From IMG/VR virus record IMGVR_UViG_3300030294_000094, positions 1 through 38,383 of that record: 38,383 nucleotides of DNA; one strand, given 5' to 3'. The translations under genes were made by a program, and so were the position numbers. The notes beneath the pieces were generated by a model. It was not told the origin of the DNA. It was given only the letters and a program-made list of their open reading frames with translations, and did no database searches. Shown one piece after another: positions 14,140 to 26,100 of the stretch; the first letter of the stretch is position 1; each line of letters opens with the position of its first letter. Origin of the DNA: a virus.

Positions 14140-17100
14140 AGGTCTCTTATTAATTCAATTATCTGTTTTTCGTTTTCTTCTTTGTTAGCAGGGTTCTTCT
14201 CTGTATCTTTCTTTAAAAAGTCAATTGTAGAATTCAGGGATTTAAGTTTGCCATAGCTTACAAATATCTTTGAGCTTAATTCTTCTAATTGTGCATTCTC
14301 TTTCACTTCTCCTAAAACTCGTTTAGCTTTGTATTCTTGTACTTTCTTTAATAGACCGTTATATTTAGCTTCAAGTTCAGAATAAGTAGTAGATGTAATA
14401 GTCTTTCCATCTGCTAAGTCTACAATATTTTGTTTTAATCCAGAAATGATTTTTTCGCTTTCTACTTGTTGACTTTGTTTTTGTTCAGGGAGTGCCTTTT
14501 CAAGTTCTTTGATTGTTTTTTGCAATCCACCAACTTCATAGTTTTCATCTGTTTGAAGAGATGCTATTTGATCTTGATAATACTTCTTCTTTTGATCGTA
14601 GTCAGGTTGATTCTTATCTAGCTCCTTGATCGCTTTTTCATTTCTACCAATTAGTTTATCAACCTTTTCTGATTTGTCTTTTGCCTCATAATACTTTTCA
14701 TTCAGCCCGGTGTTACGTGATTGAATGTCTGCAGTATTTTTTATTAATGCTCTAGGGGTAATTTCTTTGATAAATGAACCTTCTTTTTCGCTTAATGCTC
14801 CTTCTACTAAAGAAAGAGGTTGTTCGTAAATCCCGGCAAGATAACCACCCAATAAATGATCTACTATGTCAGGGTTTGGACTTAACCAACCTGCTTTTGC
14901 TCCATCTCCACCTGTAACATTATCTAAAGCCTTTGCAAATCTTACAAGTATTTCAGGTGCGTATGGTTCCCCTTTCTTATTTGTTTTGATCTTAGTGAAC
15001 CCCGGTGCATCTTCGTCTTGATTTTCTTTGTAAATTGAATATCCTAACCATGATTTATTTGCAAGTAATTCTGCTGACGTAGAAACGATATCCGGCATTG
15101 CACTAGCCCAACTCCCCTGCATTGATGATTCTATAGGATTGTAAGGTAATTGAGAGGTCAATCCTTTGAGCATATTTACTGCTGTTTCGGTTACTGAGAC
15201 TTTCCCATGATACATCATCATCATATCCATTCCTAATCCGTGATACATTCTGAACTCTTGTCCTAAAGGAATATCAATTAATTTATCCGGTGTCCAGATA
15301 GTAAAGTTTGCGTTCCGGGCAAAAGAAGATCGTTTCGCAAAATCTTCTAACCATTTATCTTGATCCCAACCAAATAATGAAGCTAATGCAGAATTCAACA
15401 TACTTACTAATAAAGCCCCACTTATTACGTTAGCTGCAATAGCAAGCAAAGCACGTCTTTTTGTTTGGTTATTTTTTGTTGATTTTGAATAAATGTTATC
15501 AATTGCCTGAAAACCTACATTAATAAAGGCGTAAGTACTTTTCAATTCTCTTAGTCCGTTTCTTCCGTTTCCTTTTCTATCAAAGTTTACGGTTGCTTCT
15601 TTTGCCATTGAAGTAGCTTTAAGGGAAGAGTAACCTTTATCAATTGCCGAGATATAAACTGCTAATCTCATTTGATTTTCAGTAACATCACTTATAGCAT
15701 GGTAAATATCAAATATTTTTTTGACCGGGTGAATTCCGTCTTTTAGTTGCTTTTCTATTTCCGTTTGGATTTGTTTGATTTCCATTATTTTGGAAATACC
15801 TGTTTTACCACCCAAAACCATGAAGTCATTAAGCATTTTATCATATCTATTACTAAGATCATGTTTCCCTAGCATTCTTCTTAATAAAGAAGCTTGTGCA
15901 TGTCTGAAATTAGCTATAACACTTGCTGTAAAAGCTGCCCCTTCGTCAATGAATGCAAGGTTTAAACCCGCATGTATGTCTCGAAGTGGATTAGTAACAA
16001 GAATAAAAGCAGGTCTCCAAAGAGTTTTAAATCCTGCCATATGTCTGGTGATACTTCCTATCCCATCTAAGGTAGCTCCAAACGCACCGTCATAATGTCT
16101 CATATTAGTTCCGTTTATAGCTTGTGGAACTCGTGGAGAGGTATGGAAGCGTATTGTGTACGATTCTCCATTACTTTTTAAAACTACTTCGTGTTCTCTC
16201 TCATTTGTAGGCTTGATCCATAATCCTAAATGTAGTCTTTCCCCTCCACTTTGGTATGCTTCTCCTTTTTCTTGAAGAGCTTTCATTTTAGCTTGAAACA
16301 GAACTAAATTGGCGTTGTATGTTTCGTTGGTGTCAGTATCTTCAAAGGGAACTTCATCGGCTATTTTAAAAATAGGTTTACCTTCTTCATCTTCTCCTAC
16401 TTTTACGAACCATGTTTTACTAACTGTCATTGATCCGGTAGTATCTTTCAAGGCTAATCTTCGAACGGATTGTAAGAGTATATTTTCTTCTGCTGCTCCG
16501 ATTGCGCTACGCACGGTTGATTCCATTACTGAGAATGGGTCATCTGATTCCGATGTACGTCCTTTACCTTTTTTTACAGCGCTGAAAAAGAAATCCCCAT
16601 GTTCCATTGAATAGTCCCATGTAGTTTCAGCGGTTGGGTCACGGTGTCCTTTAAATGGAATATAGTAATCAAACATCCCTTTTATAGCTTCGGCTGATTC
16701 TTTCGTGCGCATTCCACCTCTGACCTCTTCATTTAGGGCATAGTGAGAAACTTCGGCTGCTTCTTTCCAAAAGTCATTTACTAATGATCCGTTTGCTTTT
16801 TCAAAATCAGAAATAAATGCGTATGCGGTTTCATCTATACGTTTTTCAATAGCCTTTCTTCCTGAATAGTCAATATCATTTTTTTCCATGAAGTCATAAA
16901 CATTAGATTTAAAATTGGAAATTTTTTGATCTAATATAGAGTTCTTGGTAATAAAGTCAGTTGATCCGGTTACATCATCAATCTTAGCTCTTTCAGCTTC
17001 TAACTTTGCAGAATAATTTCTAACAAGAATATGCGCTGTGTATTCTGGACCATGTTTTAGTTTTGCGTAGGTAGTTATATCATCGTAAGTGAACCCATTC

Positions 17101-20100
17101 TTTTGTATTGCTTTTAAAGTATCTATGAAAGGCTTCATTACCTCAGATTTAAACAAGTCAAAACGATGTTCAATTCTACTTGGAACAGTAGTGAGTCTCA
17201 TTACATAATTATCATTATCAGAAATAACCACTCCTTTACTTTCAAGGAATTCTTGAAATTTCTTTACCGGTAATGCTGAATTAGCCCAACCTTCCCAAAG
17301 CTTAGAAGATATAGTATTCACAGAACGGTTTAGTTCATCTAATGAAATGCCGGATAACTCTTCTCCATTTTCTTCGGCAACATTTTGTAACTGACTTTTT
17401 TGCCATTCCTGTGTTGCTTCGTAATGCTCTCTATTTTTTTTCAACTTATCAAGTACAGAGTCAGTATCAAGTATTTTGACAGGTTCAGGTTTAGAAACTC
17501 TCTTATAACTTGGGGTTTCATCTCCTTCGTCAAGGTCTTGTTGTATTGCTTGACTAATATCTAATACTTCAACATCTTCACTAGCTTCTTTTGCTTCAAT
17601 TTCAGCTAGTTCATCAGTCATTTTTATTTCTAATTCAGCGTATTTCTTTTCTGATTTTTCAAGTTCAGCTTGTTTTGGAAATTCTTTTCCGATTTGGGGT
17701 GTATAAAGTTCGTTTTCACGAATAGCTTTTTCTACACCAACCTTACGAAGACTTATATTTCTATCAAAACGGCTTAAGGAAAGAACTTCTTCCAGATCAG
17801 CAAGCATATTTTGAACTCTTGCGCCTACATCCTCTTTATTGATAATAGGTAGTTCAGGGAATTCATAAGATACCATTCTTTCAATACGAGTCTTAGATAG
17901 GTCTTTTGTTTTATCCAAAGAACTTTTAGACATCCACCCTTTTTCAATTTCAATATTTACATTGAAAGATTTTCCGTTTACCTGCATTGATGTTTTCAAT
18001 TTAGTAATGTCAGAATTAGGGTTGTTTCTTAATGCTTCTGCTGCTTTCTCGACTTGTTTGGATATTGTCTTATTTATCAGTTTATCAATTTCATCCGGTG
18101 TAGTGGCTGTAGCGTTCCCTATTGTTACAGATACGATTTTACCATCAGGGAATAGTTGTTTTATTTTAGCTTTTGAATCTTCTAACTCATTGATAGTGTT
18201 AGTAGTAGCTTTAATTACGTTTTTATTTCTTTTGATTTCAGAAGCCATGTAAATTTGGTTTCCCTCATGATATTGTTTAGCATTTAGAAGTTTCTTTAGT
18301 TTTGTTTCTTCCAAACGCATTGCCATTGCCGACTCGCTGCCAGATAATGAAGCCATCATTTGAGCAAAATTATTTGAGTCGCTACCTTCAATATCTTCTT
18401 CCTCTAATGGTTCACGACTTGTAATATCACCTTCCATTATCTGCTTGATGAATTTACCTTTAATGTTCAATCGTTGATACCCGGTAACATCAAGTGTCCC
18501 CTTAACTCCGATACGAAGTAATTTAATAGTTTTACCCCAATCAAGGTGCAAATTACCTTGTCTCATAATACGTCCGTTCCGTTGTTGATAGTCACTTGGT
18601 CGTGTTGGTGCATCCATGTGTACAAGAAGATGTAAACGTTCCTGTATATTTACTCCAACTCCTAGCTTCTCAGTTGTTCCCAGAACTACACGTACAATTC
18701 CCTTATTTACTTTTTCCCAAAGTGCTGCCTTTTTATCATCTGTACTATAATCGTTTACTATTGCAACTTGGTTTTCAGGAACTCCCGCTTTAATAAGTTT
18801 CTCCTTAATATCTTCAAATACATTGAACCTCTTTTCACCGTCTTTCTTGTCGGTGCTTTGATAAGCATCACAGAATATAGCTACAGTTCCATTGTATTCT
18901 TTAGTATTATCTAAATCTTTCAGAACTTCCTTTACTGTAATATTTGTTTTACTATTTGGATCATCAGGGAACTTAGGATCAACCAACCTTACATCTACTG
19001 CAGCACGTTTAGCAACTCCAAACATAACAAGGGGAATGTGTTTGTTATCCCTTTTTTCTGCACCTGACATACTCTCAAATCTAGTAAGAGTAGCTTTGAT
19101 AGATTTCATTACCGATTTAAGAGGTTGTGTTTGATCTATCATCATGTCGATAGGTGCGCCAGACTCAATACGTGGTGTTCCTACGCCTTCTTTTAGGTTA
19201 GACACTTGTTCGGTAAGGACAGTGTGTGTAACCTGTTTCCATGCAGACAGTAATTCAGGAACATTGACAAAACTTGAAAAACGTTTTGTTATCTTGAATT
19301 TTCCACTGGCTGAGAACTCTGCTGCTTCTTCGATGTTTCCAAAGTTATTCACAAATGCATCGAAGTTATTCATATTCAAACGTTGCAACTCTGTTTTAGG
19401 AAGTAGGTAACGTAAGAATGTCCACATTTCAGCCATTGTATTTGAAATGGGAGTTCCGGTAGCAAACACCACGTTTTTTCCGTTGTGTTGTTCGAGGATA
19501 TAAGAGGTTTTGAGCTTTAAAGATTGAGCTTTTTGAGAAGCACCAACATCAATACCCTTTATACTTTGAAGCGAGGTGACGAAACCTAACTTTTTATAGC
19601 TATGAGCTTCATCAATTAATAGTGCATCAATACCCAATTGTTCAAAGGTTCTTGTGTTGTCAGTCCTACGATCCATCAGTTTTTCTGCCTTAGAAGTAGC
19701 CTTCTTTCTATTGGATTCAATTTGCTTAATGCTTAGTCCTTTCTTTTTACTAGGGATATCTGATTCCTCTTTGTCGTACTTAGAATCTTCCAGAGTTTTG
19801 ATTTGTTTCTCTGCCGTACTGATAAGCCTTTTTGAACTTTCTTCTCCGTTAGCCTTCAACTCTTCAATTAAATCTAGCTTTTCTTGAATTTTCTCGTCAA
19901 TGTATTGCAATACTCGTCCTCTATCATCAGGAATGCCATCGAGGTAACTATGATACAAAACCACAATATCCAAATCATTATAGGCTATTTTAGCAAATAA
20001 TTGTTGTCTTTGGGCTGCTGACAGATCATTAGAGGAAGGTACAAGTACCTTAGCTCTTGGATAAAGGTCTTTTATCTCTTTTATGAACTGTTTGTAAGTT

Positions 20101-23100
20101 GCACGTTGAACTACGATACAAGGCTTCTTAGCTAGCCCTAGTCTACGCATTTCCATTGCAGTAGAAATAAGGGTAATTGTTTTACCGGTTCCTACTTCAT
20201 GGGCTAATAGAGTAGCAGTTTCCAATGATCTCAAAGTCCCCTCTTTTTGATGGTTCATTGGTATTTTTGCACCGTCATTGGCTTCTCTTGAAAATGCTTT
20301 CGCTTCTCCTTCTTCTTTGAATGTATAAATCGAACCTGTTTTGTCTGCCTGACCATTATATTTATCAAGTTGGCCATTCAATTTGCCAATTTCTTTTGGG
20401 GACAAATCAGCTATATTGCGAACTCTATAACCGTCATCTACTTTTTCGGGATTAGAGAACTTTCCTCTAGCTCCAACAAAAATATCAAACCCGGTTGCAT
20501 TAGTTTTCTTTTCAACTACTGAGCGGAAGATGTTGTTGTAAATGTTTTCCATTTCTTCAACATCCGTATTATTTCCACTTCTAACCCATGACAAAAAGTT
20601 CTCTTCCAGATCGGATTGTTTGTTTTGGGCCATAGAAGTACCGACAACATCTTTTACTTTATGTCTGTCTCTTCCATAACCTACCAATTCAGTAACTACA
20701 GTTGGAGTATTATTCATTGCGTTTAAGGCAATTTTACTACCTGATATTACCCCTACAATACCTGCCTGTTGATCTTTGGCATTATCTTTCCCCTTCATTT
20801 CACCGAAATACTTATCGGTAGAAGTTTTCTTTAATCCTGCCTGAACATCAAATGTTTCTGCGAAGAACTTATTGTAAACTTTATCAGGAACCCATGTGCT
20901 ACCTAGTGATACTTCAATATGAAGTATTGGTAAGTCCAAAGGAACTACTTTGCTCAATTCTTCAATGTTCTTATCGTAAATACCACCTATATTATCTTGC
21001 TTTGCAACTTCTAATTTATTGCGGACGTTGCCCGACAAGTAATTATCGGAAGATTCCACAAGTCCGGTAGAAGGATTTACAAATCCAATAAGATTATCTA
21101 GGATTTCTTTTTTGATTGAATCTTCACTACGATCTAGCAATTCAGAAATGTAACCCAGATTTACGATACCATATTTGTATGAACTTAGTCTTACACCATC
21201 GGCTACATTATCGGCTTTCATTTCAATCTGCTTGTCGATGACTCTCTTACTAAACATATCAGATTTTGTTATCTCAAATGTTTTAGTTTTTGAATCAGGG
21301 TTACTCACATCGGTTATGTTTTCAATAGCAGAAGTTCCCGGAAAGTCTACATCATCACGAAGGAATGATATTTTTTGATTATTAGATAAGTGTCCATAGC
21401 TATTTACAAAGCCGTCATAGACCTTATTTAAATTGGTGCGTAGTTCTTCAATGTTGCTTGCATCGTTGCTCTCAGCTTCTAGCAAATCAGATACAGCGGT
21501 CTTTATTCCTGAATAGTCAGTTACTACTTGTGCTTTTGATTTGCCGGCAACCTTATTATCATTCCAACTTACCGGAATGGCTTCACCGTATTGAATAAAG
21601 TGTGGTACCCCGTCGATAACAGTCAAACCACCTTCTTTTGTTCCGTTATTTTCTACGGCTGTACGTTCTTTTGCACTCGTTTTGGCTGCATAAATATCAC
21701 TAGGAAGATTATCTATGAAGTCAGAAATTACATCAGCTTGTTTTAGCCCGACAATCGGTGCGTTACGTTGTTCTGTTTGTCTGATAGCGTTACCACCTTC
21801 AAAGCCGAACTTCATTTCCCCTGCCATATTTTGTGGGAAGTCAGTAAAATACTTGTTGATACGCATTGTAGCTATTTTATCAGCTAATTCATCGACATAG
21901 TTGTAATTTTCATCACGAACCCGATTTCCTGTTTTTTCTTGGTAAGGGGTTTCACGTTGAATTACTACGTCCTGAACATTTTTAGCGTAATCAGACATCC
22001 CGCTTTCATCTCTTTTACGAATGATAATAACATCAGCTGTAGCTTCTGTACCTGCACTTCCTTTGAAAGTATCAGTATTAAGGCGTAGAACATCAATAAA
22101 ATCAGCATTACCTTCATTTATTACCCAATTACGCAACGCTGTACTACGATCCATTGTAGAAGATGTAGTAATGAATACGCCTATACCACCCGGTTTAAGT
22201 TTGCGTACGCTTTTTGAAATAAAATAATTGTGTATATCAAATTTGCTTGAAAGGTCTTTATCGTTTTTGTCGTGTACTTTGAATGATCCAAAGGGAACAT
22301 TTGAAACAACCAGGTCAAGACTATTATTTGCGATCCGTTGTTCCTCAAATCCTGCAATGTTTACATTTGCATCAGGATAAAGAGCCTTTAGGATTAAACC
22401 GGATATGTTATCCAGTTCAACAGCTTTCAATGTGGTTGAATTACGAAGAGCTTCCGGCATAAGTCCAAAGAAGTGACCTATCCCTGCGGATGGTTCTAAT
22501 ACCTCACCACCTTTAAAGCCTAGTTTGGTAATCATATCCCAAACTGCTGAAACTTCTGCGGTAGGAGTATAGAAGGATGTATTTGTAGAGGCTCTGGCTG
22601 AATCGTATTCCTCTGTTGTAAGGGCTGACTTTAAAGTATTGAAGCGTGGGTTACTTTCTTTGAATATATCTGCTAATCCACCCCAACCTGTGTACTTAAC
22701 AAGTACTTCCATTTGTTCGGGCGTAGCAATTTCGCCACTTTCATTTAGCTTTTTGGCTAGTTTGATAGCTGCGATATTGGCGGTAATCTTTGACACGTCA
22801 CCTCTTGGTGCTACATCTATACCTTTTTTAATAATAAAGTTCCGGGAATTCCTTACTTCGCTATGTCCCGAAGTTTGTTCAGGATTGCTTGCATTTCCTT
22901 TTCTCTTATCGGTTTCTGGTTTGATTCCATTGCCGGGCTGAACGGTGCTAACATTTGGTTCATCAGTTCCCTTGCTCCCGATTCGTTCGCTCCCTTGCTG
23001 ATCGCTAGTTTTTCCCAATTCAGGGCTTCCGATATTTTCTCCTCTACCAGTGCTATCAGGTCGTTCGGTTTTTCCTCTGCCCACTTCCGAAGTAGGTTTG

Positions 23101-26100
23101 GTGAGTTCTCGGCTGCCATCCATAGGGATGTTTCTGCCCAATCCGTTTGTATCGCTCTCATTTTTACTAGGTGTTTTATCGTTTTCAGAATCAAATAAAG
23201 ATGTTTGTGTTGGTACGTCTTTACTTTTACCCTTTTTAGATTCGGTCTTACGTGAAATATATTCTTTGTGATCGAACTTATCAATATCGAATTTTGCTAC
23301 TTCATTGGGGGTTGACATCTTCTCAACGCCTTCCATTCCGGGAGCATATCGTGTAAGTTCGTAAAATTGTTTTAGGTATGGCTTTACTTCTTCTCCAATA
23401 CCTTCAATCATTTGTGCAGCATAATCAGAGAACTTTAAATCCCCTTCATCGAATATCATTTCGGAGAGGTCTAAGGCTATCTGATTTAGTTCTGGATCAA
23501 TCGACTCACGTTTGTAATTAGGCTTTAAATACTCACCACCAGTAAGCGTATTAAGCGAAGAATTTCTTTTGAAATCAACCTTATTTTTGTTGATACGGGC
23601 TTTTGCTGCTGCAAATAAGGCTTCTTTCTTTTCCTTTTTTACTTGATCTTCTCTTTTTGATCCAACTTGATTTTGTTCAACAGGGCTAATTTCTGCTGTA
23701 CGTCCATCTTCGACACGTCCATCTTTTGATATTCCGCTAGTACTTCCGGTGCTACTGACAGATTGAAACTCATTCCCGGCTGCGATAGGTTTAATATTGC
23801 CATTAGTTATTTTGTTTAATGATTCTAATACTGGTTTTTGTAATAATTCAGGAACTAAAGACATATCAATGTCTCCATTAAGTAAATCTTGAATAGTTTT
23901 TCCTTTCAACAAATTGTCAGTCTGCCATGCAATAGCTTCTGTTATCTGACTAAATTCGCTTTCATTTGCATAGTCAATAGGAACAAACTCTTCATATCCT
24001 TTGATACTTAGTATTTGTTTCTTAGTATTTGTTTCTTCAATTGCAATGTGTATCTGTTCATGTAACCATGAGTTTACCAGATCGTCCGTTGTTTCTTGCG
24101 CTTGTGAGTCGATAAGAATTGTATCTCCAATTCTAACGGAATGTAATGTTTCTCCATCGTTGGCGTATTGTAACGCTTCTTGGTAGTATTTATCGGAAAC
24201 AAGTTCTTTCAAAGAAGATAGTAACGATTCTTGTCCGTTTACTACAGTTGCTTTATGGGTAATGCCATTATCAACTTCAAGTTTATTGATTAAATCTACT
24301 GCCGATTTATGTTTCTCAATAGAAATTTCAGATACAGGTGAAGGAGTCTCTTTATAATCAGCAAAAGGTTTGGCTTGTTTTGCGCCATCGTAAAGCCATG
24401 TTTTAAAATCTTCAACAGATACTTCGGTCATGTCAGACAAACCGTTCCAATCCTTATCGTAGCTATCCATGTAGGCATTCTCTGCTTCTTTAGCAGTATC
24501 GTAACCTAACATTACTTTAGATTCGTCAAATAAACCTGCCTTATCACCAGTAGTATGTACTTGGTCAATTACAAATACTTTTGTACTGTTCTCGTCTGGC
24601 CCAATAAAACAATCAACATGATCTCCGTCTCTTCCGATTGTACCTTTGAAGTAGCCGTAATGGGATTTCATTACATTTTCCCATGTTTTCCCATTTGAAT
24701 CAACGCCAGACCGGATAGAACCTTTCGGATTTTCTACAGAAATGTCCATACCTTGAATATTGATATGAGCTTTCTTATAGTTCCCGGCTTCTTTTTGTCC
24801 TTCGGTAGGGTTTAGATTAGGTTCTTGATCTGCTATTTGTATATCAATGGATTGTTGAAGATCAGAAACTGGAACATCTTCAATCGTTTCTCCGTTTCCT
24901 TCTAAATCAACTGTTTTACCATCTTTGGTTATTCCGTTTACAGTGTATTCTTTACCTTGATAGGAAACAGTAGAGCCGTTTTTTACTTCTGGGCTAGTTT
25001 GTCCTTCATTTCCTTGAACAATTCCGCTTTCCTCATTGATTGAAGGGCTATCTTCCGTGCCTGAATCCTTTGATCCGGTGTTAGTGTTATCGGTTGTGGT
25101 TTCATAATCATTTGTTATTTGCTCTCCCCAACTTGTAATAAATTGGTTCAAAGTATCTATTTGTTCGTTTGTAAAGGTACTAATTCCTAAGAAACTAGCA
25201 AGTATATCATCATTTATTTGATCTAATATCGTTGTTTCTATTTCTGTCTCAGGAAAATTGATATATGCTTTGAAATCTTCCGGTGTCATTCCGAATGTTT
25301 CCTCACCGATATTACGCCTTCCTTCCGCTTTATTTAAAGCATCAGCATTTGATTTAGTTGAACGTAGAACCTCATTTGTAATATCAAGTATTTCACCGTC
25401 AGACATATTTGATACTCCCGGTATTTCTCCATTGTTTCCATTGCTACCATAGTCATTATAGATAGAATGAGCAAACTCAGTAGGAGTAAGTCCGTTTTTT
25501 TCGTCAATATAGTTTCTTCTTTGAAGTCTTTCCTTGTTGGAGTTTCTAAATTCAGTTGATAGCCCATCTTTCCACTTAAATTTTTGTCCACCGGCAATAG
25601 CCTGATGAATATAATCTTCCATGTCCAAATATCCACCTAAGTCTACAATTCTTTTCTTGAAACCTGTAAGTTCGGCAGTAGTTTGTTTTACTTCTGGATT
25701 GTCCAACTCTTCTTGTACTTGCAGTGCCTGTTCTTTTTTCAGTTGAGCTATTTCAGGACGAAGATTTACTTCTTTTGGTGTTTCAATGGTTTCCGGAACT
25801 TCTACTTTAGGTAAAAGAGATTGAAGGTCATTCAATTTTGTATTTAAAGAATTAAGTTCTTCATTCAATGAAATGCCTTTGGCTTCTTGCTTAGACTCAA
25901 TAGCTGCTTCCTCTTGCATTGTTTTAGCTTTGCTGAGCAGTTTATTAGTTTCTTCTGTAAGTTTGCCTATAGTTCTTGTATTGACTTGAATTTGGCTTTG
26001 TAAACGCTTTACTTGTCTACCGATTAAACTGTTTGCAGCTTCCTCGCCTTTAATTTCTTTAGTATGATCGTATATTTGTTGATCGGTCATATTGTTATAG

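Noticed and set aside
22853-23284. 143-codon leftward frame overlapping the giant gene in another frame
   Set aside because: It lies over the low-complexity linker of the giant protein, has no phage-like motif and no coupling signal; it is a by-product of the linker's composition.
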